A stretch of DNA of 36,002 bases from Anaerolineaceae bacterium UBA5404 (GTDB taxonomy: Bacteria; Chloroflexota; Anaerolineae; Anaerolineales; Anaerolineaceae), in the NCBI GenBank assembly GCA_002409625.1, contig DHNY01000007.1, positions 1 through 36,002 of the forward strand, in the 5' to 3' direction. Position 1 is the stretch's first letter; each line of letters opens with the position of its first letter. Under the pieces are notes generated by a model. It was not told the DNA's origin. It did not search any database and saw nothing but the letters and a program-made list of their open reading frames with translations. Made by a program: the position numbers and the translations under genes. This document shows positions 16,226 through 25,002 of the stretch, one piece after another.

Positions 16226-16300
16226 TCGGGGCGAGCAGATTTGAACTGCCGACCTCTCGGTCCCGAACCGAGCGCTCTCTCCGGGCTGAGCCACGCCCCG
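16226..16300 (-). tRNA. tRNA-Pro (anticodon CGG)
   Basis: The reverse strand gives a full 75-base cloverleaf. The acceptor arms are CGGGGCG/CGCCCCG, D stem GCTC/GAGC, anticodon stem CTCGG/CCGAG with loop TTCGGGA (anticodon CGG), T arm GGCAG-TTCAAAT-CTGCT, discriminator A. C1-G72 and G37 fit tRNA-Pro. CCA is not encoded. Confidence 0.95.
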
Positions 16301-16309
16301 TAGGCGAAT

Positions 16310-16315
16310 ATTATA
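16310..16315 (-). promoter_or_regulatory. Extended -10 promoter of tRNA-Pro(CGG)
   Basis: The minus strand reads TGCTATAAT, a consensus extended -10, ten bases before the mature tRNA 5' end. An inverted repeat, AGCACAAA (16315-16322) and TTTGTGCT (16345-16352), begins at the edge of this box and ends in the stop codon of the upstream dehydrogenase gene. Confidence 0.7.
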
Positions 16316-16350
16316 GCACAAAGTATATTGTTAAATTCGTCAATTTTGTG

Positions 16351-17313
16351 CTAAAAACGGATTAGAACTTTTAACACGCCGGGTGCTTCAGCAGCTTTAA
16401 AAGCTTCTATTGCACGCGATAGAGGATATTCTGCGCTAATCATCGAATCGGTATCAATAAGGTCTTGTGCGAGTAAACGTAAAGCGCCATCCATCGGTCC
16501 ACAACGGGAGCCAATAACCTGAATTTCATTGACAACCAATTTTGAAAGGTTAACTTGCATATCACCCGCAAAAGTCGATTTTAAAATGAGTTTTCCAGCG
16601 GGTCTGACCAATTTTTGAGATAAAGCAAAGCCTTGTGCCGATCCGGTTACTTCAACAACAATATCAGCCCTGGTTGGTTCAAGATCATCAGCATAAGCCC
16701 ATTTTATGCCCCATTTTTCCAGCTTTTTAGCCGGCTCAGGTCTACGCACAACAACCGTCAAATCCGCGCCAGATAGCTTTAGTACCTGGGCAATTAACAA
16801 ACCCAAACGTCCAGCACCAACTATCACCACTTTATCGCTGGTGCTTATGTGAATTTGGTTGGGGATTTGTAGCGCGGCTGCCATTAGCTCTGTAAACACC
16901 GCTTCTTCATCTTCAACGCCATCCGGCACGAGACTTAGGTTTTCTATCGGTATTTTAAAGTATTCCGAAAAAACACCATTGTAATTTGAAATGCCCAGTG
17001 TGCGACGGTTTTCACAATGAGTTCGGTGGTTTGCCAGACAAGCCTTGCAATAGCCACACACGATGTTAATCCCACCAATCACACGTTTGCCCTCATAATA
17101 CTCATAACCAGGTGCTTTGACTACCGTGCCGACAAACTCATGTCCCAAAACACCAGTAAAGGGATAATACCCTTTGACCATTTCCAAGTCCGTGGAGCAA
17201 ATCCCAGCCAGCCCGGTTTTGATCAGTGCTTCACCTTCACTTACTTCAGGAACATCAATATCCTCACGAAAGCTCAGCTTTTTGTCTTCTAGCCACAAAC
17301 CTTTCATTTTCAT
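16351..17313 (-). CDS. Zinc-dependent medium-chain alcohol dehydrogenase
   Basis: The 320-residue protein is an MDR-superfamily dehydrogenase. The GroES-like domain has the catalytic zinc ligands C39, H58 and E59 (GICSTD, LGHEF) and four Cys of the structural zinc (C86, C89, C92, C100 in CGYCKACLANHRTHC). The Rossmann part has VVIVGAGRLGLLIAQVLKLSGADLTVVVRR; an Arg pair after strand 2 rather than an Asp hints at NADP(H). It is shorter than the usual 340-350 residues. The substrate (threonine, polyol or other alcohol) is not identifiable. Its start is 12 bases after the mutL stop, so the two are probably cotranscribed. Confidence 0.9.
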   Translation of the reverse strand: MKMKGLWLEDKKLSFREDIDVPEVSEGEALIKTGLAGICSTDLEMVKGYYPFTGVLGHEFVGTVVKAPGYEYYEGKRVIGGINIVCGYCKACLANHRTHCENRRTLGISNYNGVFSEYFKIPIENLSLVPDGVEDEEAVFTELMAAALQIPNQIHISTSDKVVIVGAGRLGLLIAQVLKLSGADLTVVVRRPEPAKKLEKWGIKWAYADDLEPTRADIVVEVTGSAQGFALSQKLVRPAGKLILKSTFAGDMQVNLSKLVVNEIQVIGSRCGPMDGALRLLAQDLIDTDSMISAEYPLSRAIEAFKAAEAPGVLKVLIRF

Positions 17314-17325
17314 GGTTCTAATTCC

Positions 17326-19071
17326 TTAAATGGCACCAGTTCTGCCAAACTGTCTTTCAAGCATCATCGCGCTTAGGTGAATCATGGTCGGTCGTCCATG
17401 AGGACAAGTGCGAGGAACCTGGCAGGTTTCCAGATTGAGCAAAAGGTTTTTCTGTTCTTCCGGACTCAAAATTTGACCCGCCTTAATCGCCATTCGCTTG
17501 CAAACTCTTGCCGCAACCAAGCTTTCAATCTCAGCTGCCAGCGGGGTTTCGTCTTCTTCAAAAGCGTTAACAACCGCATGCACTGCTTGGGTAGGATCAC
17601 CACCAGCTAAGATGGCAGGAATAGCACGCAACGAAAAAGCATTGGGTCCAAAAGTCTCAATATCAAAACCAAGGTTCTTTAGCACATCTAGCCTTTGCTC
17701 CAGCAATCCAGCTTTTTCGGGGCTTAATTCAATCACTTCAGATTCGAGCAAGGTTTGAGAAGGTACAATGCCAGATCGAGCTTGCGCCATCATTTGTTCA
17801 AAAAGTACCCGTTCGTGAGCCGCGTGTTGATCGATCAAATACAAGCCATCCGGTCCTTCAGCGATCAGATAAGTGGCTGCAACCTGCCCCACCAGGCGTA
17901 AAACGGGCAAATATTCGCTTGATAAAGGCTTTTGCAGACTTTGTTCCGTATGACCTGATTCTGGTGTTTTTTCAAGAGGTCTGGATTCAGATTGCCAGGG
18001 CACTTCTGACTGCATGGCTTGCGTTGGAGAATCATCTTTTAAGGGTTGCCCCCAAAGGACAGCAGTATTAAGGTCTGGTATTGGCGAATAAGCCAGCAAA
18101 CCCCGTCGTATCGCTCGCTGTACCGCACTAAAGACGGCATCACTGTTCTTGAATCGCACCTCAGCTTTCGAGGGATGTACATTAACGTCCACCATTTCTG
18201 GCGGCATCTGGATAAACAAAACAACAACCGGAAACCTGCCAACCATAAGCATCGTGTGATAAGCTCTGATTACGGCTGCCGTCAAAGAAGAATCTTGGAC
18301 CCAGCGTCCATTGATAAACAAGGTGATATCCCTTCGATTGGATCTTGTAAGGCTCAATTCACTGATAAAACCTTCAACCTGAAAATCTGAATCTTCAAAA
18401 TGTATCGGCAACAGGCGTTTTGCATCATTAACACCAAATAAACTTTGCAAGATTTCTTGTCTGTCTCCGCTACCGGTCGTCTGTAAATACACACGACCGT
18501 CCTGAATAAGCTGCCAACGGATATGCGGGTATGCCAGCGCGTAACGTGTAATCAAACCTGTTATTTGTCTGTTTTCGGTTAAGTCTGATTTTAAGAATTT
18601 CAAGCGGGCTGGCACATTAAAGAACAAATCCTCAACCCGCACAATGGTGCCAATTGGCGCGCTTTTAGCTTTCATGCCCTCGCTTTTGCCACCATCCACA
18701 CTAATCTCTGCACCGAGTTCAGCCTGATGATGTTTGCTAATCAGGCTTAGTTTTGCAACCGACCCAATAGATGCCAGTGCTTCCCCACGAAATCCTAGCG
18801 TGCGGATCTCAAACAAATCTTCTGCTTTACTCAGCTTACTAGTAGCATGCCGCTGCACTGCAAGGACGATTTCATCCGCAGGAATGCCTTGTCCATTATC
18901 CGAAACCTGAATAAGCTTTTTGCCGGCATCCATTATTTCCAGGTCAATCTGAGTAGCACCGGCATCAATCGCGTTTTCTACCAATTCTTTTACAACAGAA
19001 GCCGGTCTTTCTATCACCTCTCCTGCAGCAATTTGGGAAGCTAATTTGTCTGAAAGTATTTTTATGGTCAT
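17326..19071 (-). CDS. mutL: DNA mismatch repair protein MutL (endonuclease type)
   Basis: The 581-residue protein has the N-terminal GHKL ATPase: KELVENAIDAGA (N33), DNGQGI (58-63), TLGFRGEALASIGSVAKL. The C-terminal dimerisation domain has the metal-dependent nicking motif DQHAAHERVLFE and the zinc-site segment CPHGRP, so it is an endonuclease MutL like those of bacteria lacking MutH. It should act after MutS recognises a mismatch. No Shine-Dalgarno sequence is present: an extended -10, TGGTATAAT, ends six bases before the ATG, so the mRNA is probably leaderless. It is divergent from uvrC. Confidence 0.96.
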   Translation of the reverse strand: MTIKILSDKLASQIAAGEVIERPASVVKELVENAIDAGATQIDLEIMDAGKKLIQVSDNGQGIPADEIVLAVQRHATSKLSKAEDLFEIRTLGFRGEALASIGSVAKLSLISKHHQAELGAEISVDGGKSEGMKAKSAPIGTIVRVEDLFFNVPARLKFLKSDLTENRQITGLITRYALAYPHIRWQLIQDGRVYLQTTGSGDRQEILQSLFGVNDAKRLLPIHFEDSDFQVEGFISELSLTRSNRRDITLFINGRWVQDSSLTAAVIRAYHTMLMVGRFPVVVLFIQMPPEMVDVNVHPSKAEVRFKNSDAVFSAVQRAIRRGLLAYSPIPDLNTAVLWGQPLKDDSPTQAMQSEVPWQSESRPLEKTPESGHTEQSLQKPLSSEYLPVLRLVGQVAATYLIAEGPDGLYLIDQHAAHERVLFEQMMAQARSGIVPSQTLLESEVIELSPEKAGLLEQRLDVLKNLGFDIETFGPNAFSLRAIPAILAGGDPTQAVHAVVNAFEEDETPLAAEIESLVAARVCKRMAIKAGQILSPEEQKNLLLNLETCQVPRTCPHGRPTMIHLSAMMLERQFGRTGAI

Positions 19072-19135
19072 GCTTTAATTATACCAAGCCAGGTTTTTTA
19101 ATAAAGTTTCGACACCTTAGTGCTACAATAACCTT
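19072..19135. promoter_or_regulatory. Divergent, apparently leaderless promoters of mutL and uvrC
   Basis: On the minus strand TGGTATAAT ends exactly six bases before the mutL ATG (TATAAT at 19078-19083). On the plus strand TGCTACAAT ends exactly six bases before the uvrC ATG (TACAAT at 19124-19129). In both cases the expected transcription start is the A of the start codon, and neither gene has a Shine-Dalgarno sequence. Confidence 0.7.
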
Positions 19136-20998
19136 ATGGATTTTCAAGATAAACTGGATGGCATTCTGAGAACTTTACCCGATAAACCAGGCTGCTATCT
19201 GATGAAGAACGAAAAAGAAGACATCATTTACGTAGGTAAAGCGATTAATTTAAAAAATCGCGTTCGTTCCTATTTTCAAAAAACGGCATCTCACAATTAT
19301 AAAACCCGCCAATTGGTGAAATCCATTCGCGACATTGATTGGATTGTGGTTGGTTCTGAGCTTGAAGCACTGATTCTTGAATTAAATCTCATCAAACAAC
19401 ATCGACCCTTTTACAACGTAAAACTCAAAGACGACAAGCGCTATCCTTACATCAAAGTCAATTGGGCGGATCATTTTCCAAAAGTTACCGTTACACGCCA
19501 AATGGACAATGACGGATCGCGTTATTTTGGTCCTTATACATCCGTTTGGGCTGTCCATCAAACCCTTGATGTTTTGCGAAAAATCTTTCCTATTTTAAGC
19601 TGCAATCGCCAAATAAACGGCAAAGATTCACGCCCTTGCCTTTATTACGACATGAAAATGTGCCTTGGTCCCTGCATTGGCGCGGTGGATGAGCAAACTT
19701 ATCGCCAGGTTGTGGATGATTTTTGTAAGTTTCTTGAAGGCAAAACGGATGTTGTCATGAAACGGCTCAAAGAGGATATGGCGCGTCAATCGGACAGCCT
19801 CAATTACGAGAAAGCTGCAACCATTCGCGACCAAATCAACGCCATCGAGCGGGTTGTAGAGCGGCAAAAAATTGTTTCGGACACCCAGCAAGATTCAGAC
19901 ATCATTGCTATGGCACGTGGTGAGAACGAAGCTTGTGTTCAAGTCTTTTTCATCCGAAGTGGCAAATTAATCGGTCGGGAATACTTCATTCTTGAAGGCA
20001 CCGATGAAGAAGAAAACACAGAAATACTGGAAGAATTTATCAAGCAATTCTATTCCCAGGCAGCATTCATCCCTAAAAACGTGATGTTACCCCAAGAAGT
20101 TGATGAAGCTTACATCATCAAAGAATGGCTCAACACCAAACGTGGTGGCGAAAAAATTGAAATAAAAGTGCCTAAACGTGGCAAATGGCGCGATCTCGTC
20201 GAGATGGCAACCGAAAACGCGACGGAAACCCTCCAGGCACTGGAAACACGATGGAAAGCAGACAAAGACCGCCAAAAAGAAGCCCTTGCCCAAATTCAAC
20301 GCGCGCTCAATATGCCTGAGCCGCCTAATCGCATCGAATGTTATGACATTTCCAACACCCAGGGCATGGCAAGTGTTGGCAGCATGGTTGTTTTTGATCA
20401 AGGCGTTGCCAATAAAAAGCTTTACAGACGCTTTAACATCCGCGGCGTAGTCGGACCGGACGATTATGGCTCAATGGCTGAAGTTCTAAAACGACGTTTT
20501 GCAAATTATGAAGAAGCGTTGGCACTAAAAAATGAACCAGGCAAAAAAGTTGATCTGGCATTTAGCCTTTTACCGGACCTATTGATCGTGGATGGTGGTA
20601 AAGGGCAATTAACAACAGCTCTTGAAGTTGTGGAAGAATTTAACTTGCACGGTAAATTCCAAATTGCTGCCCTGGCAGAAAAGCAGGATGAACTCTTTGT
20701 GCCCAGAGAAAGCCTTTCAATTCGCCTTGAAGATGGCTCACAAGGCTTATTCCTCTTGCAACGCATTCGCGATGAAGCCCACCGTTTTGCAATCACCGCA
20801 CATCGAAACCGGCGTGGTAAAATTGGGCTGATGTCCCGCTTGGATGAAATCCCAGGACTTGGACCAACCCGAAGACGCGCTTTGATTGACCGTTTTGGCT
20901 CAATTGAGGGCATAAAAAATGCCGATGCATCAGAGATTGCTGGCATCAAAGGGATTTCACTCAATTTAGCACATCAAATTAAGACACATTTGGAGTAA
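19136..20998 (+). CDS. uvrC: Excinuclease ABC subunit C
   Basis: UvrC makes both incisions around a lesion in nucleotide excision repair. The 620-residue protein has the GIY-YIG nuclease at the N-terminus (GCYLMKNEKEDIIYVGKA), the UvrB-binding UVR motif (DSLNYEKAATIRDQINAIE), the RNase H-like second nuclease (ECYDISNTQGMASVGSMVVF, LIVDGGKGQL) and a terminal helix-hairpin-helix pair (IPGLGPTRRRALIDRFGSIE). All parts are full length. The start has no ribosome site and lies at the expected transcription start of an extended -10 promoter. A 31-residue membrane peptide begins two bases after the stop. Confidence 0.97.
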   Translation: MDFQDKLDGILRTLPDKPGCYLMKNEKEDIIYVGKAINLKNRVRSYFQKTASHNYKTRQLVKSIRDIDWIVVGSELEALILELNLIKQHRPFYNVKLKDDKRYPYIKVNWADHFPKVTVTRQMDNDGSRYFGPYTSVWAVHQTLDVLRKIFPILSCNRQINGKDSRPCLYYDMKMCLGPCIGAVDEQTYRQVVDDFCKFLEGKTDVVMKRLKEDMARQSDSLNYEKAATIRDQINAIERVVERQKIVSDTQQDSDIIAMARGENEACVQVFFIRSGKLIGREYFILEGTDEEENTEILEEFIKQFYSQAAFIPKNVMLPQEVDEAYIIKEWLNTKRGGEKIEIKVPKRGKWRDLVEMATENATETLQALETRWKADKDRQKEALAQIQRALNMPEPPNRIECYDISNTQGMASVGSMVVFDQGVANKKLYRRFNIRGVVGPDDYGSMAEVLKRRFANYEEALALKNEPGKKVDLAFSLLPDLLIVDGGKGQLTTALEVVEEFNLHGKFQIAALAEKQDELFVPRESLSIRLEDGSQGLFLLQRIRDEAHRFAITAHRNRRGKIGLMSRLDEIPGLGPTRRRALIDRFGSIEGIKNADASEIAGIKGISLNLAHQIKTHLE

Positions 20999-20999
20999 T

Positions 21000-21095
21000 A
21001 TGGCCAATAACTCAAATAAAGCCTACAAAATCGTCATGGCGGTGTTGGCAATTATTATTGTCATCGCAATGATTCTTTCCATGTTTAGATTCTAA
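21000..21095 (+). CDS. 31-residue single-helix membrane peptide
   Basis: A short frame starting at ATG 21000 encodes a peptide with a polar N-terminus (MANNSNKAYK), a strongly hydrophobic helix (IVMAVLAIIIVIAMILSMF) and a terminal Arg-Phe. It begins immediately after the uvrC stop, ends ten bases before the SagB-type gene, and is in the same direction, so it should be cotranscribed with both. The upstream ribosome site would lie inside uvrC (TTTGGAG at 20989-20995, close to the ATG). It is too short for homology to be judged by eye. A role as a membrane partner of a neighbour is speculative. Confidence 0.55.
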   Translation: MANNSNKAYKIVMAVLAIIIVIAMILSMFRF

Positions 21096-21105
21096 AGGAG
21101 CTACC

Positions 21106-21864
21106 ATGACTCGTTTTGAACCTGCCGGCGATGCTTTCCTTGCCGCATCTCACGCTGTTTCCAGACGTGACTCTGCTGCGGAACGAGGCGAAGCCATGCC
21201 TGATTACATTACTATCTATCCCGCCAACGCAGACCTGATCTTTTTGCCTTACCTTAAAGATTACCAACCCTCCAAAAATGATTTCAAAGCCATTGTTGAG
21301 GATCGAAGAACCGACCGCCGATATGACACGAACGACCACCTAAGTTTGCAACAACTCAGCTGGTTCCTTTGGTCAACGCAAGGCGTGACAAGTTATTCCA
21401 TCCATCGTGGTATTACGACACGCAATGTTCCAAGTGCAGGCTCGCGTCATCCCTTTGAAACATACCTGCTTATCAATCGTGTAGCTGATCTCAAAGCCGG
21501 TCTTTATCACTATGTACCCCAGGAACACGCTATTTATCTTGTTAATGACTCACAGGAAATGATTCATGCCATTAATGCCAGCACTTTTGACCAAAAACAA
21601 GTGATAACTGCCTCAGTAAACTTTATTTGGGTAGCTGAGGTCTATCGCACCAGCTGGCGATATCAGGAACGAGCGTATCGCTATCTCTTCATTGATGCTG
21701 GGCATGTGTGTCAAAACCTCTATCTGGCTGCTGAGTCAGAAGGCAATGCTGTGTGTGCCATTGGTGCCTATAAAGACGACGAGGCCAACCAGGCTTTAGG
21801 CTTGGATGGCCACGAAAAGTTTGTTATTTATATGGCTAGTGTCGGAAAGCCTTTAAGCGATTAA
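21106..21864 (+). CDS. SagB-type nitroreductase-fold oxidoreductase
   Basis: The 252-residue protein has the FMN-dependent SagB/ThcOx nitroreductase fold. Visible family segments are EDRRTDRRYD, LSLQQLSWFLWSTQGVT, RNVPSAGSRHPFETYLLI, KAGLYHYVPQEHAIYLV and the C-terminal DAGHVCQNLYLAAESEGN and YMASVGKP. SagB enzymes oxidise azolines to azoles in thiazole/oxazole-modified peptides, but many stand-alone members exist whose function is unknown. No YcaO cyclodehydratase or precursor peptide is nearby, so an orphan role is more likely. AAAGGAG precedes the ATG by six bases. It ends convergently with metG. Confidence 0.88.
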   Translation: MTRFEPAGDAFLAASHAVSRRDSAAERGEAMPDYITIYPANADLIFLPYLKDYQPSKNDFKAIVEDRRTDRRYDTNDHLSLQQLSWFLWSTQGVTSYSIHRGITTRNVPSAGSRHPFETYLLINRVADLKAGLYHYVPQEHAIYLVNDSQEMIHAINASTFDQKQVITASVNFIWVAEVYRTSWRYQERAYRYLFIDAGHVCQNLYLAAESEGNAVCAIGAYKDDEANQALGLDGHEKFVIYMASVGKPLSD

Positions 21865-21893
21865 GCTTATCCAACGACATTCTATTTAATTGT

Positions 21894-23693
21894 CTATCCC
21901 AGACGCGCGCGTTCCTCTGCAATAATGCTCGCATCAAGTTTTTTAATCAAAGGCTTTGGTTGATTAAAAGCGCGTCCACCTTTCATCTCGGTCGCTTGCC
22001 ATAGGTCTATGCCTGGTTTGCTGGCGCTTTCTTCTTGCAATTCATAGCCTAAAGTGAGATGTGGTCCAATCGGGTCTTCAACAACAGACTGCTTGCCAAA
22101 GCCAAAAAGTGTGTTTGAGTGGTTCAAAATCTTGTTAAGTGCTTCTGAGGTATGTGGCAAGAAGGGTGCAAACATCACGTTGAGCCATTCAATAGCCTGA
22201 ATCGCGGTGAAAACAGATTTCTCTGCCTCAGATCGGTCTGTTTTAATTTCAAACCATGGCGCATGAACATCCAAATATTTATTAACATCGCTCGCCAGGT
22301 CCATCACCATGCCAAGTGCCGCTCGAAGTTCAACTTGTTCAAACTTTTCAGCAACTGTTTCAAAACCCTTGGCAATCTTCGAGAGGAGTGCTTTATCTGA
22401 CTCACGCAATTCCTCAGGTGCCGGAATAACACCTTCCCAGTTTTTGTAAGTAAAGCTCAAAACCCGGTTTACCAGGTTGCCCCATGTTCCCAGCAATTCA
22501 CTGTTATTGCGGTTAAAAAAGTCTTCCCAATCCCAATCGGTATCCCGGGTTTCGGGCATTGTGACTGTCAAATAATAACGAATGGCATCCGCGTCGTATC
22601 GGTCAAGTACATCCAGACCCCACACAGCCCAATTGGCAGATCCACTAATTTTGCGACCCTCGAGATTCATAAACTCATTAGCAGGTACGTTATATGGCAG
22701 GTTTAGCCGTTTGGGACTTTCTGCGCCCATATGCGCATCAAAACCGGTATCCATTCCTAAAAGTTCAGCTGGCCAGGTGACTGCATGGAAAGTGATATTA
22801 TCCTTTCCAATAAAGTAAAAAGCCTTAGCATCCGGATTTGTCCACCAATCTCGCCAGGCATCGGGTTGACCTTGCAAAACGGACCATTCAATCGAAGCGG
22901 AAAGATAGCCCATAACGGCTTCAAACCAAACATAAAGCACTTTCTGTTCCCATCCTTCCAAAGGAACCGGAATACCCCAGGATAAGTCACGGGTTATTGG
23001 GGTTGGTCTGAGCCCAACAGATTGAATATTGCCTAAGCTTTGGCGCATCACATTAGGTCGCCAGTAGTCTTCGCGATTGAGCAAAAAAGTCTTAATTTTG
23101 GGTTCTAATGACCGCAAATCCAGATAATAGTGTTCAGTTTCCTTCAAAACTGGGCTTGAATCGTCCAAAATGGATCGCGGATTGATTAATTTTTCCGGAT
23201 CTAAAATTTGACCACAAAGTTCACATTGATCAGAGCGTTGGTTTTCAGCGCCACAAAGGTAACAGGTTCCAACAACATAACGATCAGGCAAAAAGCGCTT
23301 TTGTTTATTGCTGTACCATTGCTTTGATATTTCCGTATGGAGGTAACCATTTTCTAAAAGCGTAATAAAAACCTTTTGGGCAACTTCAAAATGATTTTGG
23401 GTATGGGTTGAGGTGAACAAGTCATAGCTAATGCCCAAGCGTTCAAAAAGTTCAACAAATCGGGGTTGATAGCTTTCATAAACTTCCTTTGGTGTTTTTC
23501 CAAGCTGATCAGCTTTAATGGTGATTGGTGTTCCGTGAGAATCAGCCCCAGAAACCATCAAAACCCTGCGTCCGCGCATACGGTGATAACGTGCCACAAT
23601 GTCACCGGGCAGATGCGAACCAGTAATGTTGCCAACATGGATATCGGCGTTTGCATAAGGCCACGCAATAGCTATTAAAATGTTATCGTTCAT
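21894..23693 (-). CDS. metG: Methionyl-tRNA synthetase
   Basis: The 599-residue class I synthetase charges tRNA-Met. The HIGH-equivalent is HVGN (19-22) and the KMSKS-equivalent is RKISGS (347-352), within FMNLEGRKISGS. The connective peptide has a zinc knuckle with CYLC (144-147) and CELC (157-160). The C-terminal part is the anticodon-binding helical bundle, and there is no tRNA-binding EMAP-like extension. The start has GGAG upstream. It follows the YceD-like gene on the same strand, about 60 bases downstream. Confidence 0.95.
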   Translation of the reverse strand: MNDNILIAIAWPYANADIHVGNITGSHLPGDIVARYHRMRGRRVLMVSGADSHGTPITIKADQLGKTPKEVYESYQPRFVELFERLGISYDLFTSTHTQNHFEVAQKVFITLLENGYLHTEISKQWYSNKQKRFLPDRYVVGTCYLCGAENQRSDQCELCGQILDPEKLINPRSILDDSSPVLKETEHYYLDLRSLEPKIKTFLLNREDYWRPNVMRQSLGNIQSVGLRPTPITRDLSWGIPVPLEGWEQKVLYVWFEAVMGYLSASIEWSVLQGQPDAWRDWWTNPDAKAFYFIGKDNITFHAVTWPAELLGMDTGFDAHMGAESPKRLNLPYNVPANEFMNLEGRKISGSANWAVWGLDVLDRYDADAIRYYLTVTMPETRDTDWDWEDFFNRNNSELLGTWGNLVNRVLSFTYKNWEGVIPAPEELRESDKALLSKIAKGFETVAEKFEQVELRAALGMVMDLASDVNKYLDVHAPWFEIKTDRSEAEKSVFTAIQAIEWLNVMFAPFLPHTSEALNKILNHSNTLFGFGKQSVVEDPIGPHLTLGYELQEESASKPGIDLWQATEMKGGRAFNQPKPLIKKLDASIIAEERARLG

Positions 23694-23754
23694 GTTTACT
23701 CCAATAAATTAAGTCAGGAAATTTTATCACTTTTCAGCTCTAATGCCTCAAGCT

Positions 23755-24240
23755 TTAATCATATTTAACGCGACTGTCTGTGTGTTCGCATTCACTTTCA
23801 TTTAGGTTTTGACCACATTCCATACAAATCCCCTTACAATCCGGGCTACAAGTGCTGTTCATTGGCAATTCAATGAGCAGATAATCTCTAAATAATTTGC
23901 CAAAATCGATGTAGCCATCTTCAGGGACTGTTTCTTCATCAGTTTCTTCTTGATAGCGCTCCAGAAAAGCGTAAAGCTCTTCAAATTCACAGGCGATGGG
24001 CGCGTAATAATCAATCAGGCAACGCGCGCACTGCATATCTACCTTCGCACTTAATTGCGCGCGCATAAGCAGACCTTCGCGCGTTCGCGACAAAGTAAAA
24101 TCAACGACAAGATCCTTTAAATTGAGATCTGGTTGAATAAAGATTTCATCATATTCCTGATGAAAAGCTTTGGTGTAACCAATAGGTCGGTTGTAAAAAT
24201 AACCTACATTCGTGCGTAGTGAATAGATTTTCTTTTCCAT
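23755..24240 (-). CDS. DUF177/YceD family protein
   Basis: The 161-residue protein has the YceD/DUF177 layout: an N-terminal beta segment, ARCLIDYYAPIACEFEELYAF, and a Cys-rich end, CSPDCKGICMECGQNLNESE, resembling a small zinc site. In most bacteria this gene directly precedes rpmF (ribosomal protein L32) and is linked to ribosomal RNA processing; a plant homologue affects 23S rRNA. Here rpmF does not follow, and metG is the downstream gene. It is divergent from rdgB with only a short gap. No clear ribosome site is visible. Confidence 0.88.
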   Translation of the reverse strand: MEKKIYSLRTNVGYFYNRPIGYTKAFHQEYDEIFIQPDLNLKDLVVDFTLSRTREGLLMRAQLSAKVDMQCARCLIDYYAPIACEFEELYAFLERYQEETDEETVPEDGYIDFGKLFRDYLLIELPMNSTCSPDCKGICMECGQNLNESECEHTDSRVKYD

Positions 24241-24326
24241 AACGAGTACAATCTTACATGGTTTTCATGATTATAACACGCCGATTTTCAAGTTTTCGGC
24301 ACGAAAGGTTTCTGCAACACTTCCTT

Positions 24327-24926
24327 ATGAAAAAGCTCCTCATCGCCAGCAATAATGACCACAAATTCCAAGAGTTTTCAGCGCTTTTGGCGCATTTACC
24401 GCTACACCTTGTAAAGCCAATTGAATTAGGTATCGAATTGGATGTTGCAGAAACCGGTGAAAGTTACTATTCCAATGCCCTCATCAAAGCCCGCGCTTTT
24501 CATCAAGCCAGTGGCTTACCTGTTCTGGCAGATGATTCAGGTTTAGAAGTTGTTGCCCTGGATGGCGCGCCTTCTATCCATTCTCACCGTTTTGTGCCCA
24601 TCGAAAAGGCGTCTGATCGGGACCGATGTTTTTACCTTCTGGGAAGACTGGCAGAAAAACCCCAACCCTGGATTGCGGCTTTTCAATGCACTGCCATGCT
24701 TTACATCAACCACAATCAGGTCTACAGTTATCATGGGCTTTGTCCGGGACAAATCATCACGGATTATCGCGGAGAAAATGGTTTTGGTTATGATCCCATC
24801 TTCCTTTTGGCAGGACAGAATTTAACCATGGCTGAGCTTTCCAGTGAGCTCAAAAACCAACTCAGCCACCGTGCCAGAGCCATCCAAGGGTTTGATGCCT
24901 TGAGAGATTGGGCGCTTCAAGAATAA
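24327..24926 (+). CDS. rdgB: Non-canonical purine NTP pyrophosphatase (RdgB/HAM1)
   Basis: The enzyme hydrolyses dITP, XTP and related nucleotides to keep them out of DNA and RNA. From ATG 24327 it is 199 residues, the family length, opening with KKLLIASNNDHKFQEF. Other family motifs are GESYYSNALIKARAF, LADDSGLEVVALDGAPSIHS, GENGFGYDPIF and LSHRARAI. The usual GVYSARY is replaced by SIHSHRF. The frame is open to ATG 24258, which would add 23 residues; a TACAAT box lies five bases before that codon and no Shine-Dalgarno sequence precedes 24327, so a longer leaderless product is possible. Confidence 0.9.
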   Translation: MKKLLIASNNDHKFQEFSALLAHLPLHLVKPIELGIELDVAETGESYYSNALIKARAFHQASGLPVLADDSGLEVVALDGAPSIHSHRFVPIEKASDRDRCFYLLGRLAEKPQPWIAAFQCTAMLYINHNQVYSYHGLCPGQIITDYRGENGFGYDPIFLLAGQNLTMAELSSELKNQLSHRARAIQGFDALRDWALQE

Positions 24927-24990
24927 ATCCTTGTTTCAAACACATCGGTTTGCAATGGTATTTAACAAAAATACATTTGGATTATTAAGG

Positions 24991-24996
24991 TAAAAT
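24991..24996 (+). promoter_or_regulatory. -10 box of a probable leaderless lipoprotein transcript
   Basis: TAAAAT ends exactly six bases before the ATG at 25003, the same geometry as for mutL and uvrC. No TG lies at the extended position and no strong -35 is seen. Confidence 0.5.
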
Positions 24997-25002
24997 TCCT
25001 AC

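Noticed and set aside
21106..21864. Thiazole/oxazole-modified peptide cluster around the SagB-type gene
   Set aside because: No YcaO cyclodehydratase, no Cys/Ser/Thr-rich precursor and no transporter lie nearby.
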